Shown: positions 9,840 to 18,027 of the stretch, piece after piece
Position numbering within the stretch: the first letter of the stretch is position 1
Layout of the letters: the number at the start of each line of letters is the position of its first letter
NCBI GenBank assembly: GCA_910576335.1
Contig: CAJTIU010000009.1
Coordinates: 1 to 64,000 of the forward strand
Reading direction: 5' to 3'
Origin: Lachnospiraceae bacterium
GTDB taxonomy: Bacteria; Bacillota; Clostridia; Lachnospirales; Lachnospiraceae
Length of the DNA: 64,000 nt
The notes under the pieces: model-generated
Databases searched by the model: none
The model's input: the letters and a program-made list of their open reading frames with translations, nothing else
Told to the model about the DNA's origin: nothing
Position numbers and translations under genes: made by a program

Positions 9840-10593
9840 TATAATTGTGGAAGGGAAAGAATTGAAAGAAATTTTTGACAAAAAAGAATTACAGAGCAAA
9901 TATAATTTGTGGTGCCGTAAAGTGAGAATCTGTATGAAAGAGGAGGGCTTTACAGAACAGGAGCAAGAAAAAGTGAATGTAAAAATGCATTATTTAGAAA
10001 ATGAATATTCTGAAAATGATGCATTAATATCACTAAAAAAATCACTGGGAGATACAATAGAAATTTTAGAAGAAAATGCTTTTATTTATGGGGATAAAAC
10101 AGATAAGCAAGGAGATTTATCGCTGATTGAAAAAATTTTGGGTAATTTTTATATGTATTATCGTGCAATGTATAAAAATCCGGTACACAAAAAGGGAACT
10201 TTAGTATCCCAAACGTTAGATGCAATTCGGATTGGCAATGAATATGATTTGCAAAGAATGTTATATGCTCTTTTGATTCCAATATTTCCAACGATAAGGC
10301 AGGAAGTGTATAGCGATAATGGATACGGAGGAATGAAGGCAGATCTTTATCTGGATTTATACAATCTTATAATCGAAATAAAATGTACGCGTAAAAGCAT
10401 GAGTGAAAAAAAGTTGATAGAAGAATTGGGGGCAGATGGGTTCCATTATTGTGCAGATATAATTTATTTTTTTGTTTTCGATGAAACTGGGATTATAAAA
10501 AATCCAGAGGCATTTAAAGAAGCATTTGTAAGAAAACCGCAAAAGGATGGAAAAACTGTTAAAGTTTTTGTACTTCAGACAAATGTGTTTTGA
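9826..10593 (+). CDS. DpnII/MboI-like PD-(D/E)XK nuclease
   Basis: 255-residue protein. The N-terminal 130 residues are helical and charged. The C-terminal part has the pattern of the DpnII/MboI-like restriction endonuclease fold: NEYDLQRMLYALLIPIFPTI, then an Asp and a Glu-x-Lys in KADLYLDLYNLIIEIKCTR (about residues 170-189), then a hydrophobic strand DIIYFFVFDETG. No methyltransferase is nearby, so it is not a classical restriction-modification pair. Start overlaps the ATPase gene, which suggests the ATPase gates or loads the nuclease. Family assignment rests on motif memory. Confidence 0.72.
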   Translation: MGIDDIIVEGKELKEIFDKKELQSKYNLWCRKVRICMKEEGFTEQEQEKVNVKMHYLENEYSENDALISLKKSLGDTIEILEENAFIYGDKTDKQGDLSLIEKILGNFYMYYRAMYKNPVHKKGTLVSQTLDAIRIGNEYDLQRMLYALLIPIFPTIRQEVYSDNGYGGMKADLYLDLYNLIIEIKCTRKSMSEKKLIEELGADGFHYCADIIYFFVFDETGIIKNPEAFKEAFVRKPQKDGKTVKVFVLQTNVF

Positions 10594-10680
10594 GGATCAC
10601 TATCTTGCCTTATTTAAGGATAAGAGTATTCAGAAAGAATTGAATGTAAGCCAGCAGGCGGTTTTTCTGCCTGACCGGGA
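10594..10680. other. Possible decayed HTH fragment between nuclease and ABC gene
   Basis: On the plus strand, KSIQKELNVSQQAVF resembles the recognition region of the XRE protein at 19554 (ASKLNISRQAISAW) but has no start and no further similarity. A short similar piece recurs near 12399. It could be the remains of a regulator once paired with the exporter; evidence is weak. Confidence 0.3.
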
Positions 10681-12276
10681 TTATGCCAAAAATACATGCA
10701 TATCTACTTTATCTTCTATAGAACGATTATGTTCGATATAAATTCTAATCTTATCTTTTAACCGTGTTTCAACATTCATAAAAATCTGCTGAAAGGTTCC
10801 TTCATCAAGTGCAGAAGATAACTCATCAAAAACGTATATATCTGCCTGTGAATCAGCAAGCGCTCTCGCAAGAAGTACCCGTTTTCTCTCACCGCCTGAG
10901 AGATGGGAGCCATTTTCCCCAATTGTTCCACTATGGTTTTTTAAAACCTCCGCCAGATGGCACTCCCTTACAATTTCCTTAAAATCCTCTTCCGGCAGAG
11001 ATGGATTGGCAATCATAATATTATTCGTTATTGTATCATCAAAAAGATATTCATCCTGTATCAGATAGCTGATTTTTGGGAGCCCCTGTACAACACTTCC
11101 TTTCCATCTGTATTGTACATGTCCTTTTCGCGGCATATAGATATGTGTAATCAGATTCACCAGTGTTGTCTTACCGGCGCCGGTCTTTCCGAAAACAGCT
11201 AATGACACTGGCGCCTTTAAATTAAGTGTCAGGTCTTTTATGATCGTGCGGGATTCAAAATCATAGGAAACATTCTCCAAAAGAATCTCATCAACTGGTA
11301 CAACAGGAAGATTTTCCCGATCCTTCGGAAGATTTAATATTTGCTGCAAACGACCTACAGATACTTTCAGCCTGATCAGATCTTGATTAATCGAAACCGT
11401 TTCCAACAGGGGATCTGTAAGCATATGATTGTACATTAAAATTGCTGTCAGGCCGCCGACTGAAATAATATCCTTCGTAATCATAAGCGCTGAAATAATC
11501 AAAATAATACCTATGGAGAACATAAACAGTGAACTGGTACAGAAATAGGTCAAATTTTCCAGCCTGCTCTGACGGATCTGGCTGTCTGCCAGAGATTCCC
11601 CGTTTTTTGACACCTTTTTATAATATGTTTCTGTTACCCTGTGCAGTTTCACTGGAAGGAATCCATAGATCCCCTCTGTAAAGGTTTTCCACATCAGCTC
11701 GGTAGCTCTTCTTTGCTTTGTAAAGTTCTGCTCTGATTTTTTCCTGATTGCTTCAATCATAAGTGAAGAGAACAGACCTAACGGAATAATAATCAGTGTC
11801 AGGTATATATTGATACGGGACATAAAGTAAAACCCAAAAACAAATTGCAGGAGCGCAGAAATACCTCTTACATATGGCGAGAGGATATTCTGGGCACAGT
11901 ACTCCGTATCTTTAATCAAGTAGTTGTTCAGATCAGAGGTGTGATTGTTCTTTATGTACTGAATCTGCGTCCGGGTCAGAGAACGGTATAAATTTAACTG
12001 GGCTTTCAGGGATATCTTTGCTTGGAGAAGCTCTGTAAGGTACTTGGACAAAGATGAAAAAGCTGCATTTAATATCTGGAGAATTAAATACAGAACCCCA
12101 TAGTGCAAAATCATTACAAAAATGCGATTCCCATTGTCAGAGGCTATATCAACAATTTTTTGTATCAGTATAACAGGATAGAACGAAAAAACAGCACTGA
12201 TTACTGTACAAACCATAATCAGCAATAACAGGATGCTTTTTTGAAAATCGAAAAGAGATTTTATATATTTTAACAT
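10681..12276 (-). CDS. ABC exporter, copy A (membrane plus ATPase domains)
   Basis: 531-residue ABC half-transporter with six N-terminal membrane helices (about residues 1-300) and one nucleotide-binding domain. Motifs: Walker A GKTGAGKTTLV, signature LSGGERKRVLLARALA, Walker B IYVFDELSSALD, and the H-loop in YIEHNRS. No C39 peptidase domain is fused, so it does not itself cut leader peptides. It is about 96 percent identical by eye to the protein at 19922-21517, in the same orientation 9.2 kb away. Copy B sits behind a radical SAM gene and a peptide precursor, so copy A is probably an exporter from a lost or dispersed sister cluster. RBS AGGAGGAAGG lies before the start. Confidence 0.88.
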   Translation of the reverse strand: MLKYIKSLFDFQKSILLLLIMVCTVISAVFSFYPVILIQKIVDIASDNGNRIFVMILHYGVLYLILQILNAAFSSLSKYLTELLQAKISLKAQLNLYRSLTRTQIQYIKNNHTSDLNNYLIKDTEYCAQNILSPYVRGISALLQFVFGFYFMSRINIYLTLIIIPLGLFSSLMIEAIRKKSEQNFTKQRRATELMWKTFTEGIYGFLPVKLHRVTETYYKKVSKNGESLADSQIRQSRLENLTYFCTSSLFMFSIGIILIISALMITKDIISVGGLTAILMYNHMLTDPLLETVSINQDLIRLKVSVGRLQQILNLPKDRENLPVVPVDEILLENVSYDFESRTIIKDLTLNLKAPVSLAVFGKTGAGKTTLVNLITHIYMPRKGHVQYRWKGSVVQGLPKISYLIQDEYLFDDTITNNIMIANPSLPEEDFKEIVRECHLAEVLKNHSGTIGENGSHLSGGERKRVLLARALADSQADIYVFDELSSALDEGTFQQIFMNVETRLKDKIRIYIEHNRSIEDKVDMHVFLA

Positions 12277-12422
12277 AAGATCCTTCCTCCTATGAATGCA
12301 ATGTGCCTAATATTTTATCTATTTACAAAATTTTACTACTTTGCGCAAGAAATTGTTTTTAAGTCTTAAATAGGATGAGATGACATCCTGCTGAATTTAA
12401 GGATAAGAATATTTGGAAAGAA

Positions 12423-13070
12423 TCACATAGTTATGTAGCAGGTGATTAAATCATAGGAAATATTATGTAAAATGTGTGCAAGGCAAAGCGAAAAAATGGT
12501 AAAATTTTCGGGTTTCTTTATTCTTAAAGCTCCATATATGAACCCCGTAATAAAAGCAAAAAGGACTTGCTCTAAATTTTGTCCTCCTGGGTAATGGCTT
12601 ACAGCAAATATACTGGCACACAGAGTGACGCTGAAAAATGAATTTTTGAAGAGCTTCTGAAAAAAAGTTAGTAAAAAACCCCGAAATGCCAGTTCCTCCT
12701 GTATGGCGCAGAACACTGTGTTGCCCAGATACAGCAAGGCTGAGGAACAGGATGTAAATTGGTATATAAAACGCCTGGCTAAAAAGGGAAGCCATTTCCA
12801 TGAAACAGTGAGATCCATCAACAATATTGGCAATATTGTAAAAAGAGCGAGAATGATTCCGCTGACAGCCTGCATAGGGACTTTTCGAAAATGTATACCG
12901 TACTCTTCTAATGGGTCTGGAAGAAAATAGCCAAAAAGAAAGAGATAAAGTGCAGTATATAGGAGGGGAACACCTATTCCGCTGATAAAAGTAATCCAAA
13001 TGATCTCAGTAAAAAGTAATATAAAAAATACAATCCAGTACCTTTGGGAAAGTCTATTCATTATATACAT
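12423..13070 (-). CDS. CPBP-family membrane protease (copy 1)
   Basis: 215-residue protein with about six hydrophobic helices and the CPBP (Abi, type II CAAX protease-like) motifs: EELAFRG in the glutamate motif, FAVSH for the first His, and LAHILHN for the second. The C-terminal tail GFIYGALRIKKPENFTIFSL is shared with three paralogues in this island. Such proteins process peptides or give self-immunity in several bacteriocin loci; which applies here is unknown. Starts at 13070 or three codons later (MNRLSQRYWI) are possible. It points away from precursor 1 and toward ABC copy A. Confidence 0.85.
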   Translation of the reverse strand: MYIMNRLSQRYWIVFFILLFTEIIWITFISGIGVPLLYTALYLFLFGYFLPDPLEEYGIHFRKVPMQAVSGIILALFTILPILLMDLTVSWKWLPFLARRFIYQFTSCSSALLYLGNTVFCAIQEELAFRGFLLTFFQKLFKNSFFSVTLCASIFAVSHYPGGQNLEQVLFAFITGFIYGALRIKKPENFTIFSLCLAHILHNISYDLITCYITM

Positions 13071-13241
13071 ATTTCCTTTCTTGTCATGTGGCCGGGGTTA
13101 TAAGGTGCTTTCTATTGTTGGAATTTTATCCGACATTTTCTGTACTATTTTACCATAACTAAATATAGAAAAAAAGAAATTTGCTGCAAAAATATATAGC
13201 AGATATGCAAAGGGTGGTGGAGACGCCACATTGCCGAACTT

Positions 13242-13358
13242 CTGCTGAGTCGGCTATACAAGATTTTGCTAGATGATTTAGTAGGAAACAAAACAGATAT
13301 AGAGAAGAAAAACGAACCGCAGAAATGTAACATTTCGGTAAAAGTGTTTTCCTGCTAG
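13242..13358 (+). pseudogene. Truncated XRE regulator remnant
   Basis: Translates as LLSRLYKILLDDLVGNKTD and a short tail to a TAG. It matches residues about 49-67 of the intact regulator at 19554-19862 (LLLSRLYKISLDDLVGNKAD) at both DNA and protein level. The helix-turn-helix half is missing and there is no start, so this is a decayed copy. It lies just upstream of precursor 1. Confidence 0.75.
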
Positions 13359-13407
13359 CACAGTCTAAAACTGTACCAAAGTTAGCAAAATATTGAGCAA
13401 ACGATTA

Positions 13408-13471
13408 TGCAATTAAATATTGCAATTGGCAAAAGAAAATTGCTTGGAATAAAATGAAAAAGGCGTATAAT
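13408..13471 (+). promoter_or_regulatory. Precursor 1 promoter with operator dyads
   Basis: -35 TTGGAA at 13444-13449 and -10 TATAAT at 13466-13471, 16-bp spacer. Two inverted repeats precede it: TGCAAT-N5-ATTGCA (13408-13424) and GGCAA-N7-TTGCT (13428-13444), the latter touching the -35. The same arrangement occurs before precursor 2; precursor 3 shares the second dyad. Confidence 0.7.
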
Positions 13472-13533
13472 AAAGATAACTTCTTATATAGCCAGTAAAG
13501 AGAAAAGAATCTAACATTTAGGAGGAATAAAAG

Positions 13534-13635
13534 ATGGAATGGATTATTAAACCAAGAGCAGTTCCAGGAACACCTGATGCGTGCATCAAACATTGTAATT
13601 GTTTCAAAGGATACTATTGTAAAATAAAGGCATAG
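13534..13635 (+). CDS. Cys-rich peptide precursor 1 (WIIKPR family)
   Basis: 33-residue ORF with a perfect RBS (AGGAGGAATAAAAG) directly before the ATG. The N-terminal half MEWIIKPRAVPGTPDAC is nearly the same as in precursor 2, while the C-terminal half has diverged (CNCFKGYYCKIKA), the usual leader/core pattern of a ribosomally made, modified peptide. Cys are at 17, 21, 23 and 29. The radical SAM enzyme 1.3 kb downstream is the likely modifier, serving both precursors. I do not recognise the family. Charge is positive, and no signal peptide is seen. Confidence 0.8.
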   Translation: MEWIIKPRAVPGTPDACIKHCNCFKGYYCKIKA

Positions 13636-13701
13636 ATTTCCTGGGGTTAGTAAAACTACACTTTGACAGATATTATAGATTTTACATGTCTGTTAAAAAC
13701 G

Positions 13702-13734
13702 CAAAAGGCTGCAGCTAAAAGCTGCGGCCTTTTG
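13702..13734. terminator. Terminator hairpin between precursor 1 and the convergent CPBP gene
   Basis: CAAAAGGCTGCAGC pairs with GCTGCGGCCTTTTG over a 5-nt loop, and the A/T flanks suit termination from either side. Confidence 0.65.
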
Positions 13735-13740
13735 AAATAA

Positions 13741-13782
13741 TATGATGTAAGCATCAAAAGGTGCTTTGACGCTTGTATCATA
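13741..13782. repeat. Palindromic repeat, GCGTCAAAAG family, member 1
   Basis: TATGATGTAAGCATCAAA pairs with TTTGACGCTTGTATCATA. Related hairpins lie at 19423-19471 and 62439-62479. Confidence 0.7.
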
Positions 13783-13792
13783 ATATACAAAG

Positions 13793-14461
13793 CTAGAAAT
13801 TTGTAAAAGGTAGTAGGAAACTAAGTGAAAAATTCTGCAAAAAGTGTGCGAGACAAAGAGAAAAGATTGTGAACTTTTCTGAATCTTTTATTCTGAGATA
13901 TCCATATACAATTCCAAAAATAAAAGCAAAAATTACTGTGTACCAATTCTGATGAAATGGAAGATGTGCCAAAGCAAATAAAAGAGCAGAAAGGAAGACA
14001 CTCAATGAAGAACTGTGAAATGCTTTATGAAAAAAAGTTAATATGAAACCACGATAAAGGATTTCTTCCTCTATTGCATGTACAAATGTATCAAAAAGAT
14101 CAAGGGAAAACAGAGCATAGGAATCAAAACAATCTGCAAATCGCTTCATAAGCTCACCGGCTGAGAAAAGAAAACCATTTTTTGAGATAAAGTTAGAGAT
14201 AGCATTATAGTGTAATATAAAAGTTATTAAAAATGTTAGAGCGATTCCGCTAATAATCTGTATATGGATATTTCTAAAATGAAATCCATATTCTTCTAAT
14301 GATTCTTTCAGAAAATTATGGATAAGAAATATGCATAATAAACTTTCGAATATGGCCCCAAACATAGATGTATATGTACTGGAAACGAGCATGAAAAAAG
14401 AAATGTAAATAGTAACAATTATAAAAAATGCAATCCAGTGTTTTTTTGATAATGTTTTCAT
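13793..14461 (-). CDS. CPBP-family membrane protease (copy 2)
   Basis: 222 residues with several membrane helices and all CPBP motifs: EEEILYRGFILTFFHKAF, FALAHLPFHQ and LAHFLQN. The tail GIVYGYLRIKDSEKFTIFSL matches the other three copies. It is divergent from precursor 2; a good promoter (TTGCCG, 17 bp, TATACT on the minus strand) lies in the shared intergenic region. A pairing of one precursor with one CPBP protein suggests immunity or leader processing, by analogy with bacteriocin loci. Confidence 0.87.
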   Translation of the reverse strand: MKTLSKKHWIAFFIIVTIYISFFMLVSSTYTSMFGAIFESLLCIFLIHNFLKESLEEYGFHFRNIHIQIISGIALTFLITFILHYNAISNFISKNGFLFSAGELMKRFADCFDSYALFSLDLFDTFVHAIEEEILYRGFILTFFHKAFHSSSLSVFLSALLFALAHLPFHQNWYTVIFAFIFGIVYGYLRIKDSEKFTIFSLCLAHFLQNFSLSFLLPFTNF

Positions 14462-14544
14462 AGTATGGCTCCTTCAATAATTTTAAATTTTTCTTCCGTA
14501 AGTATAGCATATGATTTATAATGCGGCAATTAAATAGTAGCTTT

Positions 14545-14615
14545 TTTTCTGCAATAAAACATTGCAGAAAAGCAAGGAATGATTGCTGGGAGCAGAGATG
14601 GGAGAATGGTATAAT
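14545..14615 (+). promoter_or_regulatory. Precursor 2 promoter with operator dyads
   Basis: -10 TATAAT at 14610-14615 preceded by TGG; the -35 is weak (TGGGAG at 14587). TTTTCTGCAAT-N5-ATTGCAGAAAA at 14545-14571 is a perfect 11-bp inverted repeat, followed by AGCAA-N7-TTGCT (14571-14587). A poor -35 with a dyad on top of it suggests activator-dependent expression. Confidence 0.65.
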
Positions 14616-14673
14616 ATATATGTCTTTTTTACTGGCAATAGAAGAAAATATACAAGAAGAGGAGGAATAAAAA

Positions 14674-14799
14674 ATGGAATGGATTATTAAACCGAGAGTA
14701 GTTCCCGGACAACCTGATGCGTGTGTAAAGAATATGTGTTCAACATACACGTGTGTAGTTATATGTAACCCATATACTTGCGGAGATAAAAGAAAGTAA
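14674..14799 (+). CDS. Cys-rich peptide precursor 2 (WIIKPR family)
   Basis: 41-residue ORF with GAGGAGGAATAAAA before its ATG. The leader MEWIIKPRVVPGQPDAC matches precursor 1 except for A9V and T13Q in the first 17 residues. The core differs and is longer, with Cys at 17, 22, 27, 31 and 36, a near-regular 4-5 residue spacing, and hydrophobic and Thr/Tyr residues between. Such Cys spacing suits thioether cross-links made by radical SAM enzymes (sacti- or ranthipeptides). It is directly followed by the radical SAM gene and an ABC exporter. The bond type cannot be read from sequence. Confidence 0.83.
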   Translation: MEWIIKPRVVPGQPDACVKNMCSTYTCVVICNPYTCGDKRK

Positions 14800-14863
14800 G
14801 AAAATGGAGGTTCATTCATTTTTCTTATAAAGTGTAATGTAAGTTAATATACAGTTATGCTAT

Positions 14864-14925
14864 AAGCGAAACCGGAAGTTCTTTAATATTGTTTTTTAGG
14901 AAGTAAAGGATGGCTGGTTTCGCTT
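14864..14925 (+). other. Stem-loop between precursor 2 and its maturase
   Basis: AAGCGAAACC (14864-14873) pairs exactly with GGTTTCGCTT (14916-14925) across a loop of about 42 nt. With no T run it is more likely to set the precursor-to-enzyme mRNA ratio than to be a full terminator. Confidence 0.5.
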
Positions 14926-14964
14926 GTGCCAGATTTTTACTTAATGAGGAAGGAGAATTTGAAA

Positions 14965-16296
14965 ATGTCTTGCGATGAAAATAATGCACATATAGAAAAA
15001 ATGAAACTGTCTATGTTCAATGTGATAGAACGGGTTGAAGATGGAATTTTGATTTATAATACGAATAGTGGGGGAATATTAAAACTGAATAAAAAATATG
15101 AAGAAAAATACAATGCTCTTGCAAGAAATGAGGAAATGGATGATAAGGAATTAAAGGACGCCCTTATTGAAGGGGGAATGATTATTGAAGAAACGAAAGG
15201 TAATGAAGTAGAAAAACTACTCTTGGAAAATAAAATTGTGCGGTTTAGTGGGAATAGTATTGGACTTACCATTGCTCCAACTATGGCTTGTAATTTTAGA
15301 TGTCCTTATTGTTATGAGAAGGGAAAAGAATATGTGACGATGAATAAGGATACTATTGAAAAAATAAAAGAATACATAAGAAACTTAAAAGAGCGTTATA
15401 AGCTTATTGATATTGTATGGTATGGCGGAGAACCCTTGCTGGCATTTGATATTATAAAAGAATTAATGGAAGAAGTTTACAAAAATTTTGAGCGAAAGAA
15501 TGTGTCGGCGAGTGCAATAACTAATGGGTATTTGTTAAGCAAGGATATTGTATTAGAGATGAAAAAGCTAAATATAAACGATATACAAGTTACAATCGAT
15601 GGACCTCCGGAGATACACAATGAGAGAAGACGGTTGCCCTCTGGCGCAGATACCTTTTTTGTGATTTTAAATAATCTGAAAGAAGCATTAGAAGCATATC
15701 CTGAATTAAAAGTTGCAGTGCGGATAAATGTAGATAAAACCAATATTAATAGAATAGATGAGATAGAAGGCCATTTGAAAGAATTTGGATTATTAAATAA
15801 GATTTCACCTTATATTTCCCCGGTTACAAATAATAATGAAAATTGTGTGGACGGACACTGTTTTAATGTGCAGGAATTTGCCTTAGAAGAGATAAACTTT
15901 ATGAAAAAAAATCTGGATAACGGGATGTCATTAATTAATGTACCAGATAAAAAAGTAGGTATGTGTTCGGCTGTTTCATATAATTCTTGGGTAATTGATG
16001 CAAAAGGCGATTTTTACAAATGTTGGGAGGGAATTGGAGAATTTTCTGAAAATGTTGGCAATATTTTTCAAGAAAGATTGGATATAAATAAAAATTTATT
16101 AAAATGGCTTTCATATTCAATTGAAGATGATGAAGAATGCATGAAATGTCCATATTTACCGGTTTGTATGGGTGGATGTCCGAATTACCGTGTGAGCAAT
16201 AAAAAGAAAAATTGCCATCCCATTAAGGAAAATGCGAATCAAATTGTAAGATTAATTTATGGGATGTCAAGGCAAAAGGCAGAAAATAATGCTTAA
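14965..16296 (+). CDS. Radical SAM/SPASM peptide maturase 1
   Basis: 443 residues. The N-terminal 95 residues look like a leader-recognition type domain (IERVEDGILIYNTNSGGILK). The radical SAM core has CNFRCPYC (Cys 109, 113, 116), then WYGGEPLL and the SAM-binding NGYLL and DIQVTIDGPP segments. The C-terminal SPASM region binds auxiliary iron-sulfur clusters (Cys at FYKCWEG, then CMKCPYLPVCMGGCPNYR and KNCHP). Enzymes of this build cross-link Cys-containing peptides; precursors 1 and 2 are the obvious substrates. Start at 14965 has GAGGAAGGAG upstream; an earlier ATG at 14926 is less likely. The stop overlaps the ABC gene. Confidence 0.9.
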   Translation: MSCDENNAHIEKMKLSMFNVIERVEDGILIYNTNSGGILKLNKKYEEKYNALARNEEMDDKELKDALIEGGMIIEETKGNEVEKLLLENKIVRFSGNSIGLTIAPTMACNFRCPYCYEKGKEYVTMNKDTIEKIKEYIRNLKERYKLIDIVWYGGEPLLAFDIIKELMEEVYKNFERKNVSASAITNGYLLSKDIVLEMKKLNINDIQVTIDGPPEIHNERRRLPSGADTFFVILNNLKEALEAYPELKVAVRINVDKTNINRIDEIEGHLKEFGLLNKISPYISPVTNNNENCVDGHCFNVQEFALEEINFMKKNLDNGMSLINVPDKKVGMCSAVSYNSWVIDAKGDFYKCWEGIGEFSENVGNIFQERLDINKNLLKWLSYSIEDDEECMKCPYLPVCMGGCPNYRVSNKKKNCHPIKENANQIVRLIYGMSRQKAENNA

Positions 16297-17881
16297 TTAT
16301 TGTGCAAGATATATTTCAGTGTATAGACATAAGCTAGCTGTATATTTGTCAATGTCTATAGTATCAACAATTATTGCGATAATTATTCCCATTTTTTGCG
16401 GACAGATTATAGATTTAATGACTTCAAATCAAGACGTCTATAGGCTTATAAAAATGGGAATTTTAGTTTTGCTTTTGGGTTTCTTGAATATTTTGATCGG
16501 TTATTGGAACTATAGATTTTATATAGTAATACAAACTAATACAGCTGAAGATATAAGCGAGGACATAATACACCACCTTCATAAAATATCTCTAAATGAA
16601 TTACAGAAATATGATATGGGATATTTAAATGAAAGCATTAATAATGATAGTAATTCAATAGTGATTTTTTTCTTGTCTCTGATAGTAAATGCTTTGTCAA
16701 ATGGCCTAATGCTACTTTCATCGCTGTTAATTTTATGTACAATTTCCTTAAAAGTAGGAGCTGTATTGTTCTTGCTTATATGTTTGTATATTATTTTCTT
16801 TTTGGGGATTAGAGACAAACTTCTGAGAGAAGCAGAATCTTACAAAGATGCCCGTTCTGTTTTTTTTAGTGCACTGCTAGAACAATTTGGTAATATAAAG
16901 TTCATAAAACAGCAGGCTCTTGAAGATTATTACAAAAGCAAATTAAAACAGGAATTCAAGATATTTTTTGAGAAAGCATTAAGTGTGCAGCAATTTTTTT
17001 ATAGATATTCAAGTGCTGATGATATTTTGGAAATAGCTGTAAATTTCTGCATATATGTTTTGGGTGGAATTAGTGTGGTCAAAGGGAATATGACGATAGG
17101 CGGGTTTACTATTATTTTAAATTTTTACAAGAATATTATAGCGTCTATAAAGTATTTTGCGGATCTGGGTAAGGAGTATCAGGATAATAATGCATCCTAC
17201 AAAAGATTACAAAAATATTGTGAGCTGAAAGAACAGAAAAATGGTGTTCAAATATTAGAGGATATTTCAACAATATCATGTAATAATTTATGCTTCACAA
17301 GAGACGGACAACGAATTTTGCAAGGATTAAATATTACTTTTGAGAAAGGCGAAATCTATTGTATTCACGGAGAAAATGGCAGCGGAAAGACAACATTAAT
17401 AGATTTGTTGTCAGGCTTGTTTATCGGAGAGTATGAAGGAGAGATTTACTATAATGATATCAATATTGAAAATATTGATATGAGAGAAATGAGGCGGCGG
17501 AAAATATCTATATTAGAGCAGGAGCCTTATGTTTTAGGAGGAAGCCTTGAAGACAATATTTGTCTGTCAGGGAAACAACTTGAAAGCAAATATTTTTCAA
17601 GGATAATAAAAAAGAAGATCGGTACAGTTGGAGAGAATGGTAAAGGAATATCAGGAGGGGAAAAACAAAAAATCGGAATACTCCGTGTTCTTGCGAAACA
17701 GAGTGATGTATTGATATTTGATGAACCCACTTCAGCATTAGATCAAGAAAGTAAAAAAGATTTTTTTGATCTATTAAAGAAAATCAAGAAAGAAAAGATT
17801 ATAATATTTATTAGTCATGATAAAGAGGCGAAGCAAATAGCAGATAAAGTTATTGAAATGTCTGTAGAAAACCATGATTAA
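16289..17881 (+). CDS. ABC exporter of the WIIKPR peptide cluster
   Basis: 530-residue ABC half-transporter. The start ATG at 16289 overlaps the maturase stop, so translation is coupled. Six membrane helices (about residues 10-300) precede the ATPase domain with Walker A GENGSGKTTLI, signature ISGGEKQKIGI, Walker B VLIFDEPTSALD and H-loop FISHDKE. No peptidase domain is fused. It is not closely related to the duplicated exporter A/B, so it has its own history with maturase 1. Likely role: export of the modified peptides, after removal of the leader by another enzyme. Confidence 0.88.
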   Translation: MLNYCARYISVYRHKLAVYLSMSIVSTIIAIIIPIFCGQIIDLMTSNQDVYRLIKMGILVLLLGFLNILIGYWNYRFYIVIQTNTAEDISEDIIHHLHKISLNELQKYDMGYLNESINNDSNSIVIFFLSLIVNALSNGLMLLSSLLILCTISLKVGAVLFLLICLYIIFFLGIRDKLLREAESYKDARSVFFSALLEQFGNIKFIKQQALEDYYKSKLKQEFKIFFEKALSVQQFFYRYSSADDILEIAVNFCIYVLGGISVVKGNMTIGGFTIILNFYKNIIASIKYFADLGKEYQDNNASYKRLQKYCELKEQKNGVQILEDISTISCNNLCFTRDGQRILQGLNITFEKGEIYCIHGENGSGKTTLIDLLSGLFIGEYEGEIYYNDINIENIDMREMRRRKISILEQEPYVLGGSLEDNICLSGKQLESKYFSRIIKKKIGTVGENGKGISGGEKQKIGILRVLAKQSDVLIFDEPTSALDQESKKDFFDLLKKIKKEKIIIFISHDKEAKQIADKVIEMSVENHD

Positions 17882-17899
17882 CTGGTGCATTAAAAACGG

Positions 17900-17942
17900 A
17901 CCGTTGCTATGAACGATCTTTCGGGTTGTGAATAGTAACGGT
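17900..17942. repeat. Imperfect hairpin after the exporter gene
   Basis: ACCGTTGCTATGAAC faces GTGAATAGTAACGGT with three mismatches. The GTGAATAGTAAC end equals the inverted end of the 147-bp element at 38332, so it may be a collapsed relative. Confidence 0.5.
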
Positions 17943-18027
17943 TAGTACGTAATTAACAATTTCTTTTCTTCTGCGTCATATTATGATATAATCCCAACAG
18001 GATTTTACTATAAGGAGGAGATAATCT

